Shown here: positions 13,639 through 24,227 of the stretch, one piece after another
How the letters are laid out: the number at the start of each line of letters is the position of its first letter
Position numbering within the stretch: position 1 is the first letter of the stretch
Assembly: GCA_964057225.1 (NCBI GenBank)
Contig: OZ059894.1
Location: forward strand, 17,700,476-17,764,475
Source: Auanema rhodensis
Lineage: Eukaryota; Nematoda; Chromadorea; Rhabditida; Rhabditidae
Reading direction: 5' to 3'
Length of the DNA: 64,000 nucleotides
The notes under the pieces: model-generated
Told to the model about the DNA's origin: nothing
The model's database searches: none
What the model saw: only the letters and a program-made list of their open reading frames with translations
Position numbers and translations under genes: made by a program

Positions 13639-14343
13639 CTAAAAGTAAACAAAAGATAATTTTTGTCATCAAATTTACTTGTATATAAATAAAAACAAGA
13701 AAATGTGTTATATAGGTAGAACAATTATTTTCATAAATAAAATAGCTTCTTTAGATCTGAAATATAAAAAAACATTTACAGATAAGAATAAAAATAAAAA
13801 TTTTCTGTATCACATGTCCGTATTTAATTCTAAAAATTTCAACTAGGGAATGAATGAGTTTTTATTACTAATTTTCCTTTCAATTTACTGCTTTCAATTA
13901 GTTGTATTTATTAATACTAATTGCTATTAGTTGAGCTATAACAGTAGATGAGCAATTAATAGTAAATTATATTAGTTATTACAAAGATTTCTGGCAACAT
14001 GCCAACAGCTGCATATCGCTTGGCCCCTTTTTCCCGTTGTTTTGAGTTGACGCGCAGCGGCTAGCGTTGCGTGCGCGCGACAAGCGAACGCGGCGTCTTA
14101 GTTTGTCGCGGGATCTTTTGCGTTTTTTTACGTTTTCAAATGTTATTGCTTCAACCAAACATTTAAATAAGCTATTAAGTTGGGTATTTAAATTATTTTT
14201 TTCCTCAATTTTTTAAATTTATTTCTAATTTTTAATTATATTCTTTATTTAAAATGTTATTATTATTTCTCTCAAAATTTATTTGCCTTTGTACTATACT
14301 TTTTTCAATATTTGGAATAGTTCAATTTTTTTTAGCTTTCAAC
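13639..14343. promoter_or_regulatory. Divergent promoter region with a CG-rich core
   Basis: Shared upstream region of the CNPPD1-like gene (minus) and the Ala/Lys/Glu-RG gene (plus). Most is A+T-rich, but about 14030-14115 is sharply CG-rich, with repeated CGCG, GCGTGCGCGCGAC and GCGGCG words unlike the flanks. A strong acceptor, TTTTTTTAG, ends just before 14344, consistent with trans-splicing of the plus-strand gene. Confidence 0.5.
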
Positions 14344-16596
14344 ATGTCTGGTGAAGCCGTAGCAACTACCACTGATCAGGGTGAGAAGCCAATTACTGAA
14401 AGCAAGGAATCAACTGAAAATATTTCCTCACCCAGCCGAGAATCAGCTATTGGTATTTGCTTTTGGGTGATTTTGAAAGTATATTTGTGGGTTTAGAGGG
14501 AAAGGTAGCCGATGCTGCAGAAACCGAGGCTACTGTTGCAAACGGTGAGGCCAACGGTAATCCTGAGGAATCAAAAGCAGAGAAAGTGGCAGAGCCTACT
14601 GGAGCGGCTGAACCTATTGCTGCAGAGCCCTCAGAATCGGCCGAGGCTAAAGCTGCGGCTGAACCAGAAGAGTCTGCTGAAAGTGTAGAAGAAGTAATAG
14701 AGAAAAAGGTATGCTGGTAATGCGTAAGTTCTACTAATAATAATGTTTGTAGGAAATTTCAATGGATACCACTGGACCAGCTGAAGCATCTGAAGCTGGG
14801 GAGCCTGCAGCTGCTGCTGCCCCCCAGGATGTGGAAAAGAAGGAAGATGAATCTGAAAAATGGGAAGTTATTGATGATGACGAAGTGAAGAAGGTGAATT
14901 ATATATTTTATTAATCCATTAAAATAAATGCTGTATAGGCTAAAGAAGCTGAAGAGCAACAAAAAGCTAAGGAAGCTGAGGCCGCCCAGAAAGCCGAGGA
15001 AGCTAAGAAGGCAGAGGAAGCCAAAAAGGTTGAAGAAGCTAAAAAGGCTGAAGAAGCTAAAAAGGCTGAAGAAGCTAAAAAGGCTGAAGAAGCTAAAAAG
15101 GCTGAAGAAGCTAAGAAGGCTGAAGAAGCTAAGAAGGCCGAAGAAGCCAAGAAGGCTGAAGAAGCTAAGAAAGTTGAGCAAGCTAAGAAAGTTGAGCAAG
15201 CTAAGAAAGAAGCTGAAGAAGCCAAGAAGGCTGAGCAAGCCAAGAAAGCCGAAGAAGCCAAGAAAGCTGAGCAAGCTAAGAAAGATGCTGAAGAAGCCAA
15301 GAAAGCTGAGCAAGCCAAGAAAGCCGAAGAAGCCAAGAAAGCTGAACAGGCAAAGAAAGCTGAGCAAGCTAAGAAGGCCGAAGAAGCTAAGAAAGCCGAA
15401 CAAGCTAAGAAAGCTGAGAAAGCCGAACAAGCCAAGAAAGCCGAGGAAGCTAAGAAAGCTGAAGAAGCTAAAAAGGCTGAATCTGATGCTGCTGCTAAGG
15501 ATGAGGAGAAGGTATGCTTTTTTCTCTTTATTTACTCTATTAGTTCTTTTGTTCAAATATACTATTGTAGTCTGAAACTAAGGAAAAATCACCCGCTAAA
15601 GATGATGATGAGGTTTGTTTGCATTAACAGTTTCGAGTGTTGAATCAATAATTTTTAGGATGACGATGAAGCCATGCATATTGATGAAAAAGAAGAAACA
15701 GAATCCGAGGATTCTAACGCTGTTGCTGAGGAGAAAGCTGCTCCTGTAGAAACAGTCAGTCCTGCTAGGGGACGCGGAAGAGGTAAATAACTTTTTCAAT
15801 CTTTGAAGGGAATATGATCTTAATTTTAAGGTCGTGGAAGAGGAAGAGCATCGGCTGTAGTAACTCGCACTCCAAAAACTCCACGTGTTCAAACAGAAAC
15901 TGATGTAGTTATTATTAACATATTATATCATAAATGACTTTGTTTAGCGTGAATCGATTGCATCCACAAGACCCCGTCGTTCAACTTCTCAACGAGTTGA
16001 TTATGCCAATCCTGATACCTCTACTGTTTTAGCTGAAGTTGATGATGAGATTCCAGGAAAATTATTCAAGGTATGCAACCACCTCAAACAACTGGGCTAC
16101 GTTTTATCTATAGGGCGCACGTGGACGTGGTCGTGGACGTGGTAGAGGACGCGGTAGAAGCGGAAGAAACTCAGACTCCGATAGTGATCATCCTGTTAGC
16201 GACGATGATGATGTAAAAATACTTTATGCGGATCTAATTCTTATATTAATTTTTTTAGGAGTTTGGAAAAAAGAAGAAAGCTGCTGGAAGAGGTCGTGGA
16301 CGTGGTCGTGGTAGAGGCCGTGGACGAGGCCGCGGTAAAACTACCGGATCTACTCGTCATGATGTATGCAAGGTGTAAAACAATATTTTTAATGAATTAT
16401 AATTAAGGAATCCGAGGAGGAAGAGGAAGTGGTGTTTGATGACTCTAAGAGTGATGGAGATGAAGGTAGTGATGAAGAGGTAATGTATGTTCGTATGAAA
16501 AATATTAATATATCGTATTCACAGGCTTTGCCAACAAAAAGACGCGCGGCTGAGAACACTGTTCCTCCTAAAAAAAGGGCTAAATGCTCAGACTAA
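14344..16596 (+). CDS. Low-complexity Ala/Lys/Glu-rich and RG-rich probable nuclear protein
   Basis: I do not recognise an orthologue. The product starts MSGEAVATTTDQGEK. It continues with an acidic Ala/Glu-rich part, then a long highly charged stretch made of near-perfect five-residue KAEEA/KKAEQ units (encoded 14937-15480), predicted to form an uninterrupted helix. Acidic Asp/Glu patches and two Arg-Gly blocks follow (RGRGRGRGRGRSGR near 16110-16165 and a second near 16285-16340), then an acidic stretch and a basic tail with KRRAAENTVPPKKRAKCSD, which looks like a bipartite nuclear localisation signal. RG boxes commonly bind nucleic acid; the GRP core of a true AT-hook is absent. The start at 14344 is chosen because it directly follows a strong acceptor. 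Introns are 40-60 bp. Confidence 0.8.
14937..15480 (+). repeat. 15-bp coding minisatellite (KAEEA unit)
   Basis: Tandem imperfect copies of a 15-base unit close to AAGGCTGAAGAAGCT, occasionally with an extra codon or GAG to CAA changes. Because the unit is a multiple of three and has no stop on either strand, long antisense frames are also open here. This region lies inside the preceding CDS. Confidence 0.9.
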
Positions 16597-17329
16597 GTCA
16601 TCATATGTTCTGATTTTGATTAACTCCCAATTTTTAAAATTTAATTATATTAATATTCTTTGCTAACATTTGCCAATGCCAGTGTTGTCTAGTTTGTCTC
16701 TGCTTTGCATTTTATGCGTCTCAAAGGCTGCTAGGTTCTTATAATTTTGTACATATTTAATAGGAACATTCTCATTTTAATGCCTGTATCATAACGTTCT
16801 CTTGTGCTCTATGTGTACTAATTATGGTAACGACTAGTTAATTAATGAACTCATTGTTATATTCAAACGGATCATCAATCTATGGATCATCTCCTGTTTT
16901 TTTAAACAGTATTGTTGTTAAATAATAAATAAATTGTTGTGCTCTATATAAGGCCTTTTTGAAGAAAAATGAATATTGTAATCAATGTGATGTGGTTTGT
17001 GTCCATAGTAGTTTACAATCTATATCGGTATAAAAACTTGTAATAATCGTTACCTGGATAAAATCGTTAAGTGGTCGACAAATCAGTCTAGTTCGATTAG
17101 TGGCCAAAGGTGTTTCGTCAGTATGGGTAAGAGGGTGCCTATATATGCGGTCAGTTTTATTTAATTTTTTCTTTGTAAATCTAAAGAGAGGAAAAAGGGT
17201 GTTTCTTAGCAACGGCAGCCGAATTAATAATGAATCGAAAGGCGCCGCCTCTCTTGGGTGGGAAGCATCGATTGTCCTCTATCTAATTTATACTTAGCGC
17301 TTTTGCTCTGAAGCGTTCCCCTTGTGGTC
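16597..17329 (+). other. Intergenic region between the RG-rich and PLD-family genes
   Basis: The 3' UTR of the RG-rich gene occupies the left part, with AATAAATAAATT near 16922-16935 as a plausible poly(A) signal. The right part is a presumptive promoter for the PLD-family gene, with a less A+T-rich patch near 17210-17275 (GGCGCCGCC). No convincing coding frame. Confidence 0.45.
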
Positions 17330-20019
17330 ATGATTCCTATTGGAGAGGTATGTATAAATATATATGTGTATAAGAAGATTGAAATTTCAAGTTGATTTCA
17401 ATTTATATTTCTTCAATGCAATACTAAACTTCAAATTATTTTGAGCATTGTTACGGCAGACTCATAGAAAAGTTATTTTGAATATTACTACTAATAGAAA
17501 ATTTTAATTTGTCTCTATAGCACTAATATTGTCATCGATTTGAAAAATGCATGAATATAGTTGATTTCAATCATTTACTGAATCTCAGGAACAAAATATT
17601 TCATTTAACTAATTTCTCTCAAATGATTGAGGGAAAAATGACTTTCTGGATGGCTTTTAATGTATTGATTTTAGACACAAGATGGTCGAGCCGATATGAC
17701 CAATTTCGAGATGGACTTATTTGACACCAGAATGAGCAATTATAAATCTGATAAAGATGATGAACAGTGTTGCAGGTAAAGTTCGAATTCGAATACCCTT
17801 TTAGTATAACTGAGTATAATACATACTAGAATATTCGAACATGCTGAGGGAGGGGGGAATGGGTAAAAATGTAGCAAGCAACATAATGGCGTGATAGCCA
17901 AAGAAAGACCGCTGCCTGTTGATTTTTCAGTTTTCGAATTTTAAGTGTTTTTGTTTTTTCATCATTTCTTTTTCCAATTAAATAGATATTTAAAACCCAA
18001 AGTCATTGTTATATCCAATTTCAATGCTATAGCTTTTAATGGGTTGAGGAAGCTCAACCATTTCTGCTTTCATTTCTTTGTTTCATTTCTTAAAATCACC
18101 ATCATTTCAAGCAGTAAATGGTATTACCAAGAAAATCCGATTTCGATGCTATTCGAGAACATTACCTTTATACCTCTCGAATATATGCAAGTGAAAATGA
18201 TGAGTGTAGGTTCTCCTGTAGGTCAGAGCAACTTTACCTCTTTATTCATCAAATGTCTATCTAAACTATTTGCAGTTCTTCCCGAAATCGTGTCATAAAG
18301 CCTGCTTGCCTGCCTATAACGGTCATATCTCTCTTCATTATCACGCTTGTCTTTCTCCCTTTATTCAATGAGGAAGATCTCGAGGCTCCCGCTAAACTAG
18401 CTTCCTATTGTGACGCTTCATGTAACTTAGAGCTCGTCGAATCAATTCCTACGGGTCTCAAATTCGAATCTGGAGATATTCATAATAGAACTCACTTAGC
18501 ATGGATTGTAAGTGTTAAAACTTCATTTGCGTTTATGTTCATTTCTTTTATTTAGGATTTGATTGATAATGCAGAGCGCTACATAGATATAGCTGCTCTA
18601 TATTGGAACCTCAATGAATCGGATTATACAACATCGATATATGGCAAATCTGTTTTTCAATCTTTGATTAATGCTGGTCGCAGAGGCGTTAAGGTATTTT
18701 GCATAATTTATGAGCGACATAAAATTTCTTGTTATTTAAGATTCGAATTGCCCAAGATATTTCCAATGGATTATCAACTAATGAGGATTCCAAATATCTT
18801 CAAGAACATAATTTAGCTCAGGCATTTATGATTTTCTTTCAATTTTAGAGTTATAACTTATAGGTACGAACGCTGAATTTCAGCAGACTGGTTGGCTCTG
18901 GTGTCCTTCATACAAAATTCATTATTGCCGACTTGCATAGCATTTATCTCGGATCTGCTAACATGGATTGGAAATCTTTAGCTGAAGTCTCAGAATTTAA
19001 AATTACTTGTCGCACGAATACTACTTGTTTTCAGGTAAAAGAGTTGGGAATAACAGCTAGACAATGCCCATGCCTGGCTACCGATTTGTTCAAGATTTTC
19101 GCAGTTTATTGGAGATTGGGAGAAGTAATATTTCTTTCTTTGTTTACTGTGTTATAATATCATTCTTAAGGATGCTAAAATTCCTGACAAATGGCCAATT
19201 TCATATAGAACGACATTCAACAAGGAAACTCCAATGCCTTTATTGATTAATAATCAAACATCCTCAGTGTTTATTTCAGTAAAATTGAACAACAATTGAA
19301 ATAAGTTTAAAAATATTGATTACAGAGTGCTCCTTCTGCTTTCAATCCAAAAGGCCGTGAGCATGATCTTGATGCTATTAAATATGTTATTGAGAAATCA
19401 GAAGAGTTTGTATATGTTGCTGTAATGGACTTTATACCTCAAACATTATATATGAAACAAAATAGGTAATATGAAAAAAGTGATTTCAAAACAATAGAAA
19501 GCATTTAGATATTGGCCGGCTCTTGATGATTCTCTTCGATCAGCTGCTTTTAATGGCAAGCATGTTCGTCTTTTGATTAGTAATTGGACTCATTCGAGGC
19601 CATCTGAAGTGGTGTACTTACGAAGCCTTATCGCTATTAACCCTGCTCTCAAGAAAGGCTCTATAAAAGTTGTACGTATTTCTTTCTAAATCCCTGGGGG
19701 ATTTTATTGTTTTTTTTTTTAGAAGCTATTTACTGTACCAGCGACTTCTGAGCAAAGTAAAATACCATTCGCTAGAGTTAATCATAATAAATACATGGTA
19801 ACTGATCAACATGGTTTTGTTGGTAAGATTTGCCGATCAAATGCACATTTCCACTGATTTCAATTTTCAGGAACTTCAAATTGGGCTGGTGACTATTTTA
19901 TCACAACCGCTGGTGTTGGTTTCATCATAGAAAGCACTGGACAGAATAATTTAAGAGAACAGCTTCAAAATGTATTCGAAAGGGATTGGAATTCTCCTTA
20001 CGCTGAGGAACTTCTCTAA
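17330..20019 (+). CDS. Phospholipase D family protein, PLD3/PLD4-like type II membrane protein
   Basis: Exons begin at 17330-17347, 17675-17775, 18276-18507, 18556-18693, 18741-18821 and 18864 onward. A short cytosolic N-terminus is followed by one membrane anchor (ITVISLFIITLVFLPLF, in the third exon) and a lumenal PLD domain. Both catalytic HxKx4D motifs are present: HTKFIIADLHSIYLGSANMD and HNKYMVTDQHGFVGTSNWAG. Each is followed by the GSxN/GTSN element of the family. Type II topology with two HKD motifs is the PLD3/PLD4 arrangement; those proteins are endolysosomal 5' exonucleases in mammals rather than classical lipases, so the same activity is inferred, not shown. The intron at 18822-18863 uses a GC donor. 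The first two introns are unusually long for this window (327 and 500 bp). Confidence 0.9.
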
Positions 20020-20786
20020 CTCGATATATTCATCAAATTTTTATGTTCATTTGTATATTAAATTAAAGAACTAGAAGTTCATAATACTCACTCAAAATTA
20101 TCGTTGCGGCGGGTGCAATAACCATTACAAATAGTTTTTGTGAATAAACATATCGTCTAAAATTCTTCATATTTGGCTAATAAATGATTTGATCTAGTTT
20201 TGTTGATGAACTTAGAAAGAATCAAAACGGAATTCCGATAGCTTTCCTGATTTTGTCAAGATTACGAGCTGTTCAGTTGCATGCCAATTGTTATCCATTG
20301 GTATTGATTGTGAATTTATATTTTTTTATAACTGCTGCTCAAATCAAATAGTCGTGCTTTTGAAAATATTAATAAACTCCGAAGTTTAGTTATACTACCA
20401 AATAAGATTCTTTTAATAAATTAATTTTGTTAGAATATTTTGGTTTTGAAATTATCTCGAACAAGTAGTACAATAGTTACGAAAAATTATCGAAATTCAC
20501 TAATAATGAATAGGTATGTCAAAAATATGAGATCATTACTTTTAGAATATTTTTAAATGAAAACTTTGTAGATTTGATAGATGTCAATAATTATCGAATT
20601 TTACTATATCCAGTTCAAAAAATTACATAATTTTCTGAAAACTCATGTATATCAATATAAAATTAGTAGCGCATGAAACTCTTGACGTGTATAAATATTA
20701 TACGTAACAGCTCATCAACTTTTTACGTACAAATTAATGTTATTTGAATATTTAAGTTTTTTAAAATAATAACCTTTATTTTAGTT
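20020..20786 (+). other. Intergenic region, PLD-family to DPAGT1 gene
   Basis: A+T-rich without a supported gene. The segment ends in TTTATTTTAG just before the DPAGT1 start, which may be a spliced-leader acceptor. No repeat or RNA gene recognised. Confidence 0.45.
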
Positions 20787-22439
20787 ATGTACTTATGGAC
20801 CCTAGCTATAAACGCGGGCCTAAGTGGCTTAGCAGCTTTTATATGCGTCCGATTAATCAAAGAATACATCCCTATATTTATACAGAGAAAAATGTCTGGA
20901 AATGATCAGTGCAAAGTAAAACTCCGAAGAAACGAGGATATTATTTATTAAAATTCTGTTTCAGGTTAGTAATGATCCTGTTCCGGAACCTATGGGCGTT
21001 ATCTGTGCTGCAGTTTATCTGATCATTATGTTTTTATTTATACCCATTCCTTTTGTTGAATGGATTGGATTTGAGTAATATCCAGAGTATCTCGAGTTTT
21101 ACCAAACTCTTTGTTTATAGATCTTCTTTTCCTCATGCAAAATTCTTAGCTTTTCTCTCCGCTTTGATTTCAATTTGTACGGCTATTCTACTAGGCTTTG
21201 CGGATGATGTTCTTGATCTTCGTTGGAGACATAAGCTTCTTTTCCCGACACTCTCATCTCTTCCTGTACTAATGGTATATTATGTTCAAGGTTTACCTAG
21301 TGTGTTTGATAAATGTACAATCATATTTTGTAGGAAACTCAACAACTGTTGCAATTCCATCAATTTTCCGTAATCTTTTGATTCAATTAGCACCTCACTT
21401 TGGTGATATTGAGACGTTCCCGCACTCCATTAATATTTCTTTCCTTTATTATATTTTTATGGGAATGGTTATTGTTTTTTGCACTAATGCAATCAACATC
21501 TTAGCAGGTTTTTTGAACTTTTCTTTTTGTGTTATTTTACTTGTTGTAGGAATTAACGGATTAGAAAGTGGCCAATCTCTTGTAATAGCTGCTGGAGTTG
21601 CACTGTTCAACTTGATTCAAGTATGATTATGATTTAGACTTCTGAAACAGTGAGTATTCCAGCTGATCAGATTAGATTTCAATTCGTGGGATCAACTTTT
21701 ATCATTATATTTCTTATTGCCATTCATCGCTTGTAACTCGGTACTATTTTATTTTAACAAAGTAAGTTGCTGCTTTGGTAATTTTTTTGACTAATGTTTG
21801 TAGTACCCTGCTAAAGTTTTTGTTGGCGATACCTTCTGCTATTGGGCTGGAATGACATTAGCTGTTGTTTCAATTTTAGGCCATTTCAGCAAGACATTGA
21901 TGCTTTTCTTAATACCACAAGTTAATTTTGGAATTTTACCGTATTCTAATATTGATTTAGATTACTAATTTCTTATTTTCTATTCCTCAATTATTCCATT
22001 GGGTGCCTTGTCCACGACACCGTCTTCCTAAATTTGATCCTAAAGCTGATAAAGTTGGTTATACTTTCTATAATATTTTTGATTATACATTTATAGGTGG
22101 GTATGAGTTATTCTACTTTTAAAATTACGGATCTCAAAGTTTTGGGTAGAATAGCCTTAAAAGTGTTCAGATTAGTGGGATTATTGCATTATAGAGAGTT
22201 TGAGAAGGATGGAGAAAAGTAAGTTTTTTATAATTTTCTTTCTTGTTTAAGAAAATATTTTTTTCAGATGGGTTGAAATTAATAATTTGACTATCATAAA
22301 TGTGATTTTATACTATTCTGGCCCTATCCATGAGAGTAGTCTCACTAATATCCTTCTAGTTATTCAAGTTTTAACTGTTGGTTTTGCTTTCTTTGTTAGG
22401 TTCTATTTAGCCGGTGTTTTCTACGACGTTGTAAACTAG
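20787..22439 (+). CDS. algn-7: UDP-GlcNAc:dolichyl-phosphate GlcNAc-1-phosphotransferase (DPAGT1/ALG7)
   Basis: This enzyme makes GlcNAc-PP-dolichol, the first committed step of the lipid-linked oligosaccharide for N-glycosylation, in the ER membrane. The polytopic protein carries the family hallmarks in order: [38 protein letters not shown], containing the Mg-binding Asp pair; GNSTTVAIP; the [17 protein letters not shown] motif; [14 protein letters not shown]; and [11 protein letters not shown] near the C-terminal lumenal/cytosolic loop. About ten hydrophobic segments are visible. The start at 20787 follows an acceptor-like TTTTAG. The stop is at 22437-22439. All key motifs appear intact; algn-7 is the C. 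elegans name for this family. Confidence 0.95.
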
Positions 22440-24227
22440 AAATTTATGGAAAAAGTTTTTCTTTTTGGTTTACTTGCCAGATCTTAACTATTCTATAGTT
22501 TTAAATGTTTGTTTCATTTCTTTCCTACTTGTCAGGTTTTCTTTCTTGATGTCTAGTTTCATTTTTATCGAATTTATACTTATTGGAGTTTTTACGGTTA
22601 GATTTTAATTCATTAGGGTATAAATATTGCTTTTTTGCTATTTAATAATTAGAACGTATTGAAACTTCAGGGCTTTTTGTCTAATATATGTTACTTTACT
22701 TTATATATTTTACTGTTTTAAAATGAAAAATTTTAGTAATTCGAAATAAATCATAGATTTGTGAATTTCTATCGCTGACAATAATATAAAAATTTCACCT
22801 CAAAATCTTATTCATAATGAGTGGTTGTATTTCAATTAAAAATATTTTGAAAACAAAATATTTGGCATTCATTGTGAAAAATCCGAAACCAGGCGTAACC
22901 CAAGATAACACCTGATGATCTTTGTAAAGAAGAGCAATTAATTTAGATGACATCACACCTATAATCTGGAGTTGTTGATCAACTTTAATACTTCCGCCAA
23001 AGTTTCATCGCATTCATAAAGATCTACGTATATATGTATTTCTTCTTAAAAAAATGATTAATAACTTAATCCTTCATTAAATAATTGATACATAATGACA
23101 AATATTATTTGACAGTTGTGCACTATTCTCACTGGAAATGATTTATGCAACTGTTGTATTTCATAATGAAAAGTTGCCACGTAAATATGGTACGACTATG
23201 GAAATAATGGTAATTTCCGGAATTATTTATTTAGCAGGAATATGAATCACATGACAAGATAACATTCAAAGTGGATAGACAACGCCTGAAATCTTTCAAA
23301 ATAAAGTTGTATTTGATTAGATTTTTATAGCCAATTTAATACTATAATATATAAAATCTATATATATTCTAAAATATTTATATGAAAAATATATTTTCTA
23401 GAGAAAAGAATAAGAACAACGAGTTGTAGTCGCCATCCCAAGAAAAATTTCAAAAATTCAAAACAGCCACTGTCTTTCATTTACAAACATTGATAATGAG
23501 GAATTATGCAGTAAAAACATATAAACGAGAAAACGTTTTTAGGGTAAAAATGTAATTACCAAGGGATGTCGTGGCAGTTTGTGATAAGATTCTGAGCTAA
23601 AATATCACAAGACATTGAATGAAGTGATCATTGTTTAACTTTATCTCGAAAGATCTAAATAGAAAGAATAGCTCAGTTGAACAAGTTCAGATCATTAAAT
23701 TCTTATCAGAACATTGTATATACACGTGACAACAAAATTAATTGTTCTTCAAAAATAAGTTCATAAACAAGAAATGTTCAAGTTAATTTCATCAAGCTTA
23801 TGCATAACTTTGGTTCATATAGTATACATTGGTCTATTTGGAAATATCTCATTGGTCAAACTCAATGATGAGCGAAACATTTGAAAATCGTAAAAGTGTT
23901 ATGGCAACCTAATAATGATGTAAGCTTTGAAGCTTTTACTTCACTATAAAAGAAGTGAAAATCATATAAAAATTGTGAAATATATATTTCTTACATATTT
24001 AAAATTTTTTATCTTAGCTATTTTTAAATTCAGTTTATTGGAATAGAATAATTGTTTATCTTGTTCAATTCATATAAATGGCAGAACATCATATTACATA
24101 GTTGATAACAAAGAATTGCATAAGACATTCTATGAGGTAGTAAACTGAAGATAAGAAGCACAACGTCATAAAAATAATTTGAGGAATATATAAGCCCTGA
24201 ATACAGCAATCTAGTTACAACTGGGAC
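22440..24227. other. A+T-rich intergenic region upstream of the Ser/His repeat gene
   Basis: The longest gene-free stretch of the left half. It holds the 3' UTR of the DPAGT1 gene and the putative promoter of the repeat-protein gene. A TATAAAA lies at 23945-23951, about 280 bp before the repeat gene start. No RNA gene, repeat array or coding frame that I can support. Confidence 0.45.

Noticed and set aside
14254..14343. In-frame upstream ATG adding a hydrophobic leader (MLLLFLSKFICLCTILFSIF) to the RG-rich protein
   Set aside because: The leader is encoded by T-rich sequence ending in a strong TTTTTTTAG acceptor just before the second ATG. It is most likely trimmed off by trans-splicing, and a signal peptide conflicts with the nuclear signal at the C-terminus.
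14759..15575. Long open frames opposite and out of frame with the KAEEA repeat (Leu/Phe/Ser-rich and Lys/Arg/Leu-rich)
   Set aside because: They are forced by the stop-free 15-bp unit and run across well-supported introns of the plus-strand gene.
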